This document shows positions 1 through 10,749 of a DNA stretch of 64,000 nucleotides, in pieces. Under the pieces are notes generated by a model. The model made no database searches, was not told the DNA's origin, and was given only the letters and a program-made list of their open reading frames with translations. Made by a program: the position numbers and the translations under genes. This DNA comes from Aquatica leii (Eukaryota; Arthropoda; Insecta; Coleoptera; Lampyridae), in assembly GCA_035610365.1 (NCBI GenBank), contig CM069436.1:6996937-7060936 (forward strand), read 5' to 3'. The number at the start of each line of letters is the position of its first letter. Position 1 is the stretch's first letter.

Positions 1-450
1 CTCGTTTGCTCACATAGCGACACCCGGTCTGTTTGTATAGCCACCCTGCGTACGAAGCTCCCGCTGCTGAACGATATCGCGGGCAGCTCCAGGAAGCACG
101 TGGTGCAGATGCTTTTGACACCACCGAGAGAGCGCAAGCACCGTCGAAACGTGTTACGTCGTTTCCTGAACCGCACGCCTCCAGTCCGACCAGTAACGCC
201 GTTACCAGACTCGTCGATCAAAACGCCGTCAGCCACGCACACACGCGCTTGGGAACTACGACCGCTGAACCTACGTGTATTGACGTACGACGGGCTGCCA
301 GCCAACATCGCTACGCCTCGAGACCTACGCCGACACTTGATACGTTCCTGCATCCGCCAGAAGAACGAAGCACGCAAAAACGTCAAATGTAATGTACATA
401 CTGTAAATAATGAAAAATAAACGCTATATGGTCTGAACCTCTTCAACTAA
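1..450 (+). repeat. Probable 3' part of the gypsy 5' LTR
   Basis: This GC-richer stretch lies directly upstream of the leader and ends in a polyadenylation-like context (gtaaataatgaaaaataaac, about 403-422). Two overlapping open frames here (33-392 and 100-420) have no recognisable domain and are best explained as LTR sequence. The true LTR start is outside the window and no second LTR is available for comparison, so the boundary is inferred. Confidence 0.5.
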
Positions 451-546
451 ATTAACAAAGAACACGCAACCAAATCCAAAGTGGTGACACCCGACGTTCG
501 AAGAGGACACTCCAAAAACAACTGGTAGCCGCCAACGAACGAGAAA

Positions 547-1330
547 ATGACAGATACCGACCCACAACGTCCAGAAGTACACAGGGTACACATGAAAATA
601 CCACCATTCTGGGCATCCGACCCCGAGATGTGGTTTGCACAGGCGGAAAGTCACTGCCCAATCAGCGGAATTAGCAGTGACGAAACCAAATATGGATACA
701 TAGCCAGCAGTCTGGAAGCCAAATACGCTTGCAAGGTCCGCGACATCCTAACGAAACCACCTCAGACCAACCGCTACGAAACGTTAAAAACGGAACTAAT
801 AAAAAGGTTGTGCTACCCACGAGCAGAGGATGACGCAGCTCCTCGAACGAGAAGAACTTGGGGATTGCAAACCGTCACAATTCCTAAGACACCTACAAGC
901 ACTAGCAGGAACCTCAGTCCCCAACGATCTGTTGAAGTCCATTAGGACCAGCCGACTACTGCAGAACACTCAAGCCATCCTGGCAGTGCAGAAAAGAGCA
1001 AATCCTGCAGACTCCGCGGGGCTAGCAGACGCAATAAACGCAACGAGGCCCCAACATGTATACGCAGTACAACCCAACGACGCTATACAGGAGGCACTGA
1101 CAAAGCTAGCCGCAGAAATCGCCGAACTAAAAACGCGAGGGCGACCCACAGAACGAGAAAAACCCACAAACCGAAAGAGCAGTCGCAGCCGTACACCTAA
1201 CAAGGAGTACGATACATGCTGGTACCATTTCCGGTTCGGGAAGGGAGCGAGAAAATGCCGACCCCGTGCAAAAAAAATTCGGGAAACGAAGGAGCAAGTC
1301 GCTAGAGGTGGTACACGACTCGCAAAATAA
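547..1330 (+). pseudogene. Gypsy gag polyprotein, frameshifted
   Basis: The first part (547 to about 830) contains the insect-gypsy Gag signature around residues 18-45 (IPPFWASDPEMWFAQAE, then ISGISSDETKYGYIASSLE). The frame shifts near 830-840, after which the Gag region continues (MTQLLEREELGDCKPSQFL, then LRHLQALAG) to a basic tail. That tail has CWYHFRFGKGARKC, a degraded zinc-knuckle-like motif typical of this family's Gag end. In the family this protein forms the particle and binds RNA. The shift makes the copy non-functional. Confidence 0.8.
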
Positions 1331-1709
1331 TCCTCGCCGTTTACACGTCACCGATGGGCATACAAAAATCGAATTCCTAATTGACACGGGAGCAGAGGTG
1401 TGCACTTTCCCAGTGCAAATAGTTTCCTACGGCACGATAAACATGAACCTCGATCTGAAACTTAGAAGAGATTTTCTATGGAGGTTCTTCATATTCGACA
1501 TCGCAAAGCCCATAATCGGAGCAGATTTTCTAGCTCACTACGAACTCCTCGTCGACGTCAAAAATCAAAGGTTGGTGGACTCTCGAGCGAAACTAACGCA
1601 CAGAGGAAGACGAACAAACGGCAACATATGCACCGTACAAGGGGAAGTACCACGCCGAAATACTAAAGAACTACCCAACGCTAACGAAACCAGCGGGAAT
1701 CTTTGGTAA
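1266..1709 (+). pseudogene. Gypsy aspartic protease region
   Basis: The motif FLIDTGAEVCTFP (DTGA, codons around 1380-1395) is the retropepsin active site. A downstream IIGADFLAHYELLVDV is the conserved flap and C-terminal segment (ILGxDFL) of gypsy proteases. The protease would cleave the Gag-Pol polyprotein. It overlaps the end of the Gag frame and is separated from RT by a further interruption near 1709. Confidence 0.8.
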
Positions 1710-1823
1710 ACGACCACATGGGACCGAGCACTTCATAGAAACAACGGATGGACCACCAGTAGCACACAAACCACGCAGGTTAGCACCAGACAGGCTGGAA
1801 GCGGCACGAAAAAGTTCCAAGCC

Positions 1824-2660
1824 ATGCTACAACTGAGAATTGCACGACCCTCCTCCAGTCCGAGGACATCGCCACTACACTTAGTTCCCAAAAAAACTAG
1901 CGAATGGAGACCATGCGGTGACTACAGGGCACTTAACGCGAGGACAGTCCCAGACCGGTACCCCATCCCACACATCGAAGGCTTCTCCCATGACCTGGCA
2001 GGGAAGACTATATTTTCGACGATAGCATACCACCAGATACCAGTGGCCGAAAAGGATATACCCAAAACGGCAATTACAACTCCATTCGGGTTATTCGAAT
2101 TTCCGTATATGACCTTTGGCCTACGAAACGCCGCGCAGACGTTCCAACGATTTATGGACGACATACTGAGAGACTACGACTTCTGCTATGCCTACATAGA
2201 CGACGTGTTGGTAGCATCGGAAAGCGAGGAACAACACGAAGAGCACCTCAAACGACTCTTCCAACGACTCGCAGAAAACGGAATAGTAGTCAACCCAGAG
2301 AAATGCTATTTTGGAAAAAGCGAAGTACAATTCCTTGGATACCACGTCTCAAGCCAGGGCACGAAGCCCCTGGAAGACAAAGTCCAGGCGATATTAAATT
2401 TTCCACGGCCCAAAACAGCAAAAAAACTACGACAGGTACTCGGTATGTTAAATTACTATCGAAGCTTTATCAACAACGCCGCCGAATGCCAAGCCCCACT
2501 GCACGACCTACTAAAAGGGAACCAACCCTAGCAGTGGACCAACGAAGCCGACGAGACTTTCAACGAAAGCAAACGACAATTTGCTGAATCAACCATGAAC
2601 CACCACCCAGTTGCAAACACACCGTTAGTCATCACCACCGACGCATTAAAGTTTATACTG
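1824..2660 (+). pseudogene. Gypsy reverse transcriptase, 3' truncated
   Basis: RT fingers and palm are easily read: [29 protein letters not shown], then [20 protein letters not shown], and the catalytic YIDD at 2193-2204. The thumb motif VQFLGYHVS and [16 protein letters not shown] follow. The open frame ends at 2531, with recognisable sequence into the first RNase H strand (VITTDAL, about 2625-2650). The homology then stops abruptly, marking truncation or the junction of a later rearrangement. Confidence 0.85.
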
Positions 2661-2665
2661 CAATG

Positions 2666-3277
2666 AGGTTGCGGGACATAGATGCGTCTGCAGATTCTAG
2701 TCGTGTATTTGTGTTTCTGCGAGTGTGGCAAAATTAATTAGAGTGCGATGTAATTGCAATGAATTTGCGTCAGCAGAAGGCAAATGGAATGTGCATTTAT
2801 GCATATACTACTTAATTAAATCAAAAACAAATACAAAATGATTACCAAACGAGAACATAAGGTAGACGTGCAATGTAGAAAATGTTGTAAGATGGTCAGG
2901 AAGACGCCGCAGAGAGTAAAGTCAGCACGTAGCAAGAATACTCAACGAAATACTATCTAAGATTGCTAGAGACCATAAACCAAAAACAGCACGCTTATCT
3001 GCAAGACTACCAAAATGATAGGGCAGATGGTTTTATGCGTTTTAAGAACAGCAGTACTTCAGAAGCCTGTTTTTGTTGTCAATTGATTAAAATGATTACA
3101 AAATGTACAAGAAATATCTTTGCAATATACACAAATTTACATGGAAAAACTAGTCTGACACAGAACATTTTCTCTTCCTCTTTTAGGTCAGAATTTTACA
3201 CGAATGTGTTTAAAGAGAATAACAGAAAAAAGTAGCAAGGATCTGAAAGACATATAAACTGGATTTGGGAGTAAGTA
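2666..3277. other. No gene recognised
   Basis: AT-rich sequence between the truncated gypsy and the inverted-repeat element. One 90-codon open frame (2963-3235) has no recognisable motif and ordinary intergenic composition; I treat it as chance. Confidence 0.5.
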
Positions 3278-3761
3278 CCCACTAAACATTTTTATATCAC
3301 ATTTATGTAAATATAATATACCAGTTTCACTTTTAAGTAACGTAGATGTAACATTTGCATCACTTTTATATGAAAATGTCCAGAACATGTTATCTCAATT
3401 GTGACATAAATTTCATGTAACAATTTGACATCACTGTGATGTACTTTGTTTTACATAAACTTGTTACGTAGATGTTCCTTTATTAATAAGAATAATAAGT
3501 GTTTATTATTATATTATTAAATACAATCAATAAAAGATACCATATTACACCTTATGATATAGTTTCCTTCGATTGTTGCATTTTGCGGTGGCGTTGTTGA
3601 CTCAATGGAAACTATTTTCAAATTTGATATTCAATTTCAAAGAAAGATAGACCAATAATAACATACTCTGTTTTTTTTTATTCATCCGATGTTTCCTTTG
3701 CTGTGCTGTGCTTAGGTGCTTTACTACATTTATCAGAGTGTTCTTTTTATTCCAATATAAC

Positions 3762-3775
3762 GTATACTCAAATTT
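3762..3775 (+). repeat. Left target-site duplication of the LINE
   Basis: The 14-mer gtatactcaaattt occurs here and again at 8481-8494, immediately bracketing the LINE. It is a direct repeat expected from target-primed reverse transcription. Confidence 0.8.
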
Positions 3776-4221
3776 GGGTCGTGTTTTGAAGGTGATTGAG
3801 TGAGGACGTGTTTAATAGTAGTGCGGAGTTTTGGGTAATTTAAAGTGATTTACAGCAATTAATTTACGGGTGCGGGGTGAGGAATGTGAAGTGGAAGAAA
3901 GGATTAGAAGTACAGTTTTAGTAGTAAATAAGTACATTAAAATTATGGAGAAGAAGATATAGGTGGCTCAGATAACGTGTGCGAATGCGAGCGGATATCG
4001 CGGACTTGTTTAAAGGTCAAGCGCGCGCTTGTGATAACAGTGAAATACAAACTTTTATTTATATACTTTTCTAATATTTGTGGCGGGCGTTAATTAAATA
4101 CAGTTAGAAAGAATCATAGTAACAATAAATTAAAAAAATTAATAAAGAAAAAAAAAATTAAATAAATAACTAAATTTAAAAAAAAAAAATAAATAATAAG
4201 TAATAACAAAAGGGGAAAGGG

Positions 4222-4992
4222 ATGAATAAAAGAGAGAGAAAGGAAGAGGAAAAAGAAAGGCAACAAATATTTGAAAGAGGAAAGAAAACAATAAGATCAC
4301 CAGACGTTAATAAGATATCGGAGGAGAACGAAGGAAAAACCTCAAGAACAGAAGGAGGAAGGAAAGAAATGGAGGAGTTGAAAGAATTAATGAGAGAAAT
4401 GATGAAACAGATGGAAGAAAATATGCAAGGAATAAGACAAGAAATCAAAGAAATGAAAAAAGAAATGGGAGAAAGAGAAAAGAAGTGGGAGAAAGAAAAA
4501 GAGAAACTGGTGGAGAGAATAGAAAAACTGGAGAAAAAACCGGAAGACGAGGAAAGATGGAAAAGAAAGAATAATATTGTGATAAAGGGGTAGAGAAGTG
4601 AAGAACCACAAAGAGATTTAGCATTGATGCTGGAAGAAAAATTAAATGTAAAAGTAGAGGTAAAAAAAGTGACAGTAATAAACAAAGAGAAGAAAAATGA
4701 GATGGTGGTGGCGAAAATCGGAGGATGGGAGGAAAAACCGAAGGTAATGGAGGAGAAGAAGAAATTAAAGAATACAAGAATATATATAAGTCACGATTTG
4801 ACATGGGAGGAAAGAAGAGTGCAAAGAGAAATAATGAACATAGCGGTGGAAAAAAGAGCGGAAGGAAAAAGAGTATGGGTAGGGTACAGAAAAATGGAGA
4901 TAGACGGAGACAGATACATATGGAACGACAAAGATAGGGGACTGTGCAGAGAAAGAGAAGAGAAAGTGGGGAACCAAAAGGCAAAAAACTAA
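4222..4992 (+). pseudogene. LINE ORF1, RNA-binding type
   Basis: Residues 1-115 are a charged heptad-like coiled coil (EELKELMREMMKQMEENMQ and following). Then come KRKNNIVIKG and an RRM-like stretch with a C-terminal domain (SHDLTWEERRVQREI, then GKRVWVGYRKMEIDGDRYIW). This is the coiled coil-RRM-CTD order of L1-type ORF1 proteins, which coat the element RNA. A single in-frame TAG near 4591-4593 splits the frame, which reopens in the same phase. The assignment rests on layout and motifs only. Confidence 0.7.
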
Positions 4993-7900
4993 AGGGCAAA
5001 GGGGGGGTGGTAAAGGAGGGAAAGTTGACGAAACGGCAAAGAAAAGGAATAATGAGAGATGGAAATGGAAAAGAAAAAGAAGGGAGAAAAAAAGAAAGTG
5101 AGGAAGAAGCACGGGGGGAGGTGAGTGAGCTGAGAGTATTGTTTTGGAACGTAGCAGGAATAAAAAACAAGGAACATGATTTCTGGAAGTACATCAAGGA
5201 ACAGGATGTAGTGGGATTACAGGAAACATGGATGGAAGAAAAAGAATGGGAGTGGTGGGAAAAAGAGTTGCCGGAGGAATTTGAGTGGGTGGTGCAACAT
5301 GCAGAAAGAGAAAAGAAAAAGGGAGAGCAAAGGTGGGGATAATAACGAGAATAAGAAAAAATGGTTGAACCAGGAAAAGAAGGAGAAAGTGCAACAGAGA
5401 AGAGGAGTTGTAGAAAGGAACATGCAGTGGGGAAAAACAAAAATAAAAGTAGTGACGGTTTATAGCAGTAGAATGAAAGAGACAAGGAAAAACATAGAAG
5501 AGATGATAGAAGAGAGGGAAGAGGGATTGATAATAGTAGGAGGGGACTTCAACGGAAGAATAGGGGAAGAGGGGGGAATACAAGAAAGAAAAGGGACGGG
5601 AAAGAGACAAACAAAGGACAAGGTGATAAATAAAGAGGGAGAAGAACTGCTGGAATTGTGCAACGAAAAAGGGTGGGAAATAATGAACGGGAACAGAGAA
5701 GAATATGGAAAGGGGGAATTTACGTACATAGGAGGAAGGGGAGAATCAATAATAGATTTTGTAATGACAAATGAAGAGGCCGCAGAAAAGGTAAAGACAT
5801 TTAAGGTGGGAGAAAGGGTAGAGTCAGACCATCAACCACTGGAATTGACAATGGAAGGAAGGGAAAGAGAAGAGAGAGAGGAAGAGGAGAACTACATAAC
5901 TAAAAATAAGTGGACAGAAGAGAGTATAAAAAGATATAAAGAGAGAATAGGGAAAACGGTATGGATAGGGAAGGAAATACAAGAAAGTGTAGAGGAAATG
6001 AGAGAGATGATGGAGAAAGCAACAGAGAGAGTCAGATTTAGAAAATGGAAGGGGGAGAAAACTGGATGGAAGAAATGGTGGGATAAGGAATGCAAGGAAG
6101 CAAAGAAAAATGCAAGAAGAGCATTAAGACAGTGGAAAAAGGGAAGAAAGAAAAAGAAGAATACAAAGAAGCAGTAAAAATATACAAAAAACATGCGACA
6201 GAAAGAAGGAGGAAAACAAAAAGAAACAAGAGGAGCAGATTAAAGGAATAAAAACGGAAGAAGATGTATGGAAGTACCTAAAGAAGCAGAGGAAAAAAAC
6301 AGGACGACAAAGGGAATAAAAATTAAAGAATGGGAGATATATTTTCGGAACCTGTTGGGAGGGAAGAACAAAAGCAGGAAAAAGAAAAAGGAAAGACGCG
6401 GTAGTAAGACAAGAAGAAGGAGATAGGGATAGAATAAGGGAGGAAGAAGTAATAGAGGCGATAAAGAATATAAAAAGGAAAGGCGACAGGAGAAGATGGG
6501 ATACAAGGAGAAGAGTGGATATACGGGGGAAAAAATGTATCAAAAAGGATGACGGAAATAATAAACAAAATATGGAAAGGGGAAGGATTCCCAGAGAGAT
6601 GGAGAGAGGGAATAATATGCCCAATACATAAAAAAGGCGAAACAAATAAAGTCGAGAATTATAGAGGGGTAACATTATTGAGCTCGGCATACAAATTGTA
6701 CGCCACAATACTGCAAGAAAGATTACAGAAGGAAATAGAGGAAAGAAGTTTGGTACCAGACGGACAAGCGGGATTCAGAAAAGGAAGAAGGCGATAGACA
6801 ACATATATATATAATGAAACACTTAGCAAATAAAGAACTAGAAAAAAAAGAGGGAAAATGGTAGCACTATTCGTAGACCTAAAAGCTGCTTTTGACAAAG
6901 TGAATAGGGAAAAGCTGTGGGAATATATGAAAAGAAAAAAAATCAATGAAAGATTAATACAAAGAATAAAGGAAATATACGAAGAAACGAGAAGCAGGGT
7001 TAAAGTGAATGGGGAAGAGAGTGAGAAATTCATAACAAAGAGAGGGTTGAGGCAGGGATGTCCACTGAGCCCAAGCCTGTTCTCGGTATATACGGGGATC
7101 TGGAAGAGACAATGAGAGGACAACAGACAGGAGGGATAGTGGTAGGGAAAGCTAAGGTATGGTCGTTGGCGTATGCGGATGACATAGTGCTGGTGGCTAA
7201 GGAGAAAAAGGAAATGAAAGAGATGATGAAAACGCTAGAGAAATATATCAAAAAAAAAAGAAATGGAAGTAAACACGGTGAAAACAAAGATAATGATATT
7301 TAGAAAAGGAGGGGGGAAAAGAAAAAGAGAGGAGTGGAGATGGAGTGATGAGAAAGTGCAACAAGTGAAGGAATTTACATACCTGGGCTACACGATGAAA
7401 CAGGATAATAAAGAAGGAGAACGCATAAAGGAAAGGGTGAAGAAAGGAAACAGGCTAATAGGATAAGTCTGGGGTGTGGGGGAAAGAGTATTCAAGATGG
7501 ATATAAAAAAAAAAAAAAAATTGCTGTTCGAAAAATTAATAAAGGGGTGGTAATGTATGGAGCGGAAATATGGGGCTGGAAGGAGTGGAGGGAGGTAGAG
7601 GGGCTACAGGAAAAATACTGGAGATGGGTGTTAGGATTGGACAGGGATACACCGGGGTAAATTGTGAGAGAGGAGGTTCAGATAGAAAAATAAGGATTGA
7701 GACAGGAAAAAGAGCAATAAAATACGTGGAAGAAATGAGGGAAAGAACAGATTGCAAAATTCTGCAAGAATGTTGGAAAGAGATAAAGGGAGGGAAAGTG
7801 AAGTACGGGCAGGAGGGCAGAGAAGAGTATTACAAAAAGAAATGGGTACGCGAGTGAAGAAGTGGAGAGATTAAGAGAAGAGGGGGTAGGGACAAGAGAA

Positions 7901-8310
7901 GAAAAAATAAGGAAAGAAAGAGACATCGAAAGACAAGAAAGATGGATAAAGATAAAAGAGGGCAGATATAATAGGAATTATAAAGATATCAAGGGTGAAG
8001 GGGTGCCGGAATATTTAAAAGACAGTGAGATTAAAAGCAACAAAAGGAAAAAAATGGTGGCAAGGTTCAGATGTGGAAACGAGGAGTTAGGGAACAAATA
8101 TTGGAAGGAAGAACCAGAAAAGTTGTGCAGGCTATGTGCAGTCTATGTGGAGAAGAAACGGAAGATCTGAACCACATGAGAAAGAGATGCAGGGAACTAA
8201 GAGAAGAGGTGATGAAAACAGTGGATATCTTAGATGAAAACGGAAAAGGAGCGGAATTTATGGAGCAAGTATGGAGCAGGAGGAAAAAGTTAAGGGGGGA
8301 GAAGGGATAA
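4944..8310 (+). pseudogene. LINE ORF2, endonuclease and reverse transcriptase
   Basis: From about 5131 an APE-type endonuclease begins (RVLFWNVAGIKNKEHDFWKY, GLQETW), with GGDFNGRIG near 5540 and SDHQPLELT near 5825. RT motifs follow: GIICPIHKKGETNKVENYRG, ALFVDLKAAFDKVNR (about 6865), GLRQGCPLSPSLFSVY (about 7045) and YADDIVLVA (about 7170). The C-terminus carries a CSLCGEETEDLNHMRKRC zinc motif (about 8140). At least six frame changes lie between 5340 and 8070, so the protein cannot be made intact. Every catalytic block is still recognisable. Confidence 0.85.
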
Positions 8311-8346
8311 GAAAATGTAATATATATGTATAGACAACACGACCAA

Positions 8347-8474
8347 ATTTGTAAGCCAAATGGCAATGAATAAAGTTAAACTTAAGAGTAAAAGAAGGAG
8401 TCTTCGTTGGACCAGAAATACGAAATTTGATTTGAGATTTGTAAGCCAAATGGCAATGAATAAAGTTAAACTTA
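8347..8474 (+). repeat. Duplicated 38-bp unit in LINE 3' end
   Basis: An identical 38-bp sequence starting atttgtaagccaaatggc occurs at 8347-8384 and 8437-8474 (period 90 bp). It ends right before the target duplication, so the LINE tail is a tandem repeat rather than poly(A). Confidence 0.85.
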
Positions 8475-8480
8475 TATATA

Positions 8481-8494
8481 GTATACTCAAATTT
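8481..8494 (+). repeat. Right target-site duplication of the LINE
   Basis: Second copy of gtatactcaaattt, matching 3762-3775 exactly. Confidence 0.8.
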
Positions 8495-8868
8495 TTTATA
8501 TACATTATTATATAACTGCACACATATTTTTCAAACAAATATGCTTAGATAGTAAATCATATGTAAGTATTTTTATATGAGGAATATCTGAAAATTTAAA
8601 TGTACATTTATTTTCAATTATATTTTCAAAATCGTCAATAATAAAGACGCAGCTATAGAAAACTTTTTACATCATATTTTTATATCTGTGTGACATGTAA
8701 AGAAAATAATCATCACTAAACTTATATAAATGTTATATACCAAAAATGACTTAATAAACTAACACTGATATAAATGTGACATTAATATTACATAAAATAA
8801 TTTATGTAAATATAAGATCGTCGTATTTATATAAATTTGATATAAAGGTAACAGATTTGTTTAGTGGG

Positions 8869-9755
8869 AAGATATTCTAACAACGTAAAAGTAATGTAAT
8901 AAAAACGCAATTTGATTGGCTAGGAAAATGCACGTTTTATTTGTGTTTAGGTCAATTATTAATGTATTCCATCTTGTGTATTAATTTATTTTTAAGCTGT
9001 ATCTGCAGCCTTGGCTAAATTCTACAGCTTGTATTTGTAACGTACGTTATATATACAAATTAAATACAAGAAAGTTACAGAAAGTACACGTTATTAATAC
9101 AAAATTGCGGACTGTGTAAAAAAACTGGACAATAAGATGACAGACATTTAGAGACATTAGTTTATTTAACGTCATTGAATGAATGAAGAAAATTTGTTAG
9201 AAAGCTGAAACTGGAAGTGCAAGAACGCATTGAGGAATGCGGTGAACGGCGAAATTACGATTATTGGAAAACAGGGACATGGAGTATGTGCGAATGCATT
9301 GACGGAGTATATATAAACTAAGAAATATATAAATAAGATCAATCTTTTGTAAATATTATTAAGTATTGTTGTAAATTGTTTAAACGTCATTAATCATAGT
9401 CATTTGAATACTTGAACAAAACAGGCTTGTATTATATTAGTAATTGAGAGTTTTCAAATTTTTTTAATCACCATCGCGATGTTTGTTTAGTTCAAATTAA
9501 AAAAAATTTGAATTTCCCGCAAATTTATTTGTAACTCCTAACGAAAAAACTAATTTTCAAGGTTATTTCGACAACTTTCAATTTAGACAGAAAGGAAATT
9601 TTAAAAAATTTTTGTTTTTTTTTTAATTTTTTGGCGTACATGTGAAAATTCAACGTTTTCTAATTTGATTGATTTGAAAGCGGCAATTTTTCCGTTGCGA
9701 AGCTGTCAAGCTAATAAGATAGTGGTAGGTGTCACAATCGTACGGAGTTTCTTTT
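8869..9755. other. Upstream region of Smg6, no ORF
   Basis: AT-rich sequence with no convincing reading frame or repeat. The Smg6 promoter should lie here, probably close to 9690-9750, because a strong donor follows at 9793. I see no clear TATA box or other core element, so no promoter is called. Confidence 0.4.
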
Positions 9756-9792
9756 ATGTTTTTATACAATTTCGTTAATTATTGTGCATTTG
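9756..9792 (+). CDS. Smg6: Smg6 candidate first coding exon
   Basis: An ATG at 9756 opens 12 codons that end at a strong donor (ttg|gtaagtgacc, GT at 9793). Joined to the acceptor at 9914-9915 it is in frame with the next exon (phase 1). If this is not used for translation, the segment is 5' UTR and translation starts at ATG 9939. The encoded MFLYNFVNYCAFG is hydrophobic and unlike the known acidic or basic Smg6 N-termini, so the downstream start is at least as likely. Confidence 0.4.
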
Positions 9793-9915
9793 GTAAGTGA
9801 CCTAAGTGTAAATTCACTCTTTGCACGCATTTAATTATCGCACAAACCTTATATAACCCTCACAATCAAAACATAACCTCAAACACTAAACAATCTTTAC
9901 CTTGTGTCTTTTTAG

Positions 9916-10700
9916 GAATTTCGAGTTTGGATAACAATATGAGACGAGGAAAACCTAATCAACAGATTTATAGACCCGGAAGCGGGCCTTTGCGGAAATC
10001 TACGCACGTCGAAGAAACCGAGTCCGATACAAGTTTGGTGCATCGACAACAACACGGGAAAGACTCACAAGCGCATTATAATTATAAACAACGGGACGTT
10101 GATATTGACGCAGTAGGTTATAAAATTGGGGATTTGACCATTAAAGATGATTATAGACGTAGACCTAAGAAACCCGACCAAACATTTTATGTACCTAAAC
10201 CGTTAGTGCAAGCACGCGAATCTACTAGTATTAATCAATCGAACGATAATTTATCACACGTAGACAATAAAACCGTAGACATCGTCGAAAACGAACATAG
10301 TACAATTAGACCCAAACGTTATTCAAATAGGCGAAGGCCGAGCGAATCAAACGACGAAAGAAATTGGAGATCAAATTCGCCTAATAATCAATACAGAGAC
10401 GTTAGGCAAGGTTCGGAACCACGTGCCATATCCTATCAATCGAACAATAATTGGAATCGGGGAGTTCGCGATACCAGAAGTGTAGATCCTACACGGAATT
10501 ACGGCGAGAAAATCTACATGAAACCACCTAGTGGTCGACGGCACAGTAGTGTTGGGTTAGAGCACGAAAAGTGGCAAAAAAATCTCGATTCGTTACCTCC
10601 GCGTTTAAAACGAAAATATCTGGAAGAAAATAAATTAGACGTCGATTACATCGGTACACAATCTGAGTGTGCTTGGGACGGGAACAGCCTTGTTTTTCAA
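9916..10700 (+). CDS. Smg6: Smg6 exon with both EJC-binding motifs
   Basis: Acceptor tgtctttttag|gaattt, donor tttcaa|gtgatt, phase 0 at the end. From ATG 9939 it encodes 254 residues, mostly disordered and rich in Arg, Asn and Ser. Residues 1-21 (RRGKPNQQIYRPGSGPLRK) match the first exon-junction-binding motif of SMG6. Residues about 72-92 (RRRPKKPDQTFYVPKPLVQ) match the second. In SMG6 these short motifs bind the eIF4A3/Y14/MAGO surface and dock the nuclease on spliced mRNA. The C-terminal end (LPPRLKRKYLEENKLDVDYI) is a conserved-looking short helix of unknown role. Confidence 0.85.
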
Positions 10701-10749
10701 GTGATTATACTCGTTTAATTGAATACTGGTTTTATAGTTTGTTTTTTAG

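Larger units (their letters stand above)
1..2665 (+). mobile_element. Truncated Ty3/gypsy LTR retrotransposon
   Basis: Order is LTR-like end, gag, protease, reverse transcriptase, as in Ty3/gypsy. A poly(A) signal (aataaa) sits near 416, and a leader containing gtggtgacacccgacg (about 480-495) resembles the leader after the LTR of insect gypsy elements. Gag, protease and RT lie in different frames with shifts. The copy stops near 2660, just inside RNase H (a VITTDA-like motif); the rest of RNase H, integrase and the 3' LTR are absent. The left end runs off the window. It is dead as an element. Confidence 0.85.
3776..8480 (+). mobile_element. Near-full-length non-LTR retrotransposon (LINE)
   Basis: A 4.7-kb element with a 5' leader, an ORF1 with coiled coil, an ORF2 with endonuclease and RT, a 3' UTR and exact flanking 14-bp direct repeats. 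The 5' end begins gggtcgtgtttt directly after the duplication, so it looks full length. The coding strand is extraordinarily purine rich (long A/G runs from 4200 to 8330), giving Lys/Glu/Arg-dominated proteins. Frameshifts and stops in both ORFs show it is no longer autonomous. The clade is uncertain: the ORF1 layout resembles L1/Tx1-type or I-group elements. Confidence 0.85.
3278..8868. mobile_element. Inverted-repeat element, split by a LINE
   Basis: The left end cccactaaac (3278-3287) is the exact reverse complement of gtttagtggg (8859-8868). Both ends are followed inward by AT-rich sequence rich in atttatgtaaatataa-like words. Removing the LINE (3776-8480) and one target duplication leaves roughly 0.87 kb, the size of a non-autonomous DNA transposon. 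The CACTA/TAGTG core is suggestive of CACTA/Chapaev-type ends, but I see no clean target duplication outside and no transposase, so the superfamily is open. Confidence 0.4.

Noticed and set aside
33-420. Two overlapping 5' ORFs
   Set aside because: No domain; position and poly(A) signal fit an LTR.
3278-3287. CRISPR-like or phage features
   Set aside because: No prokaryotic signals; the region is eukaryotic with spliced genes and transposons.
4387-7287. Long minus-strand Phe/Ser/Leu-rich frames, up to 346 codons
   Set aside because: They are the complement of a purine-rich LINE; pyrimidine-rich strands rarely form stops and the translations are low complexity.
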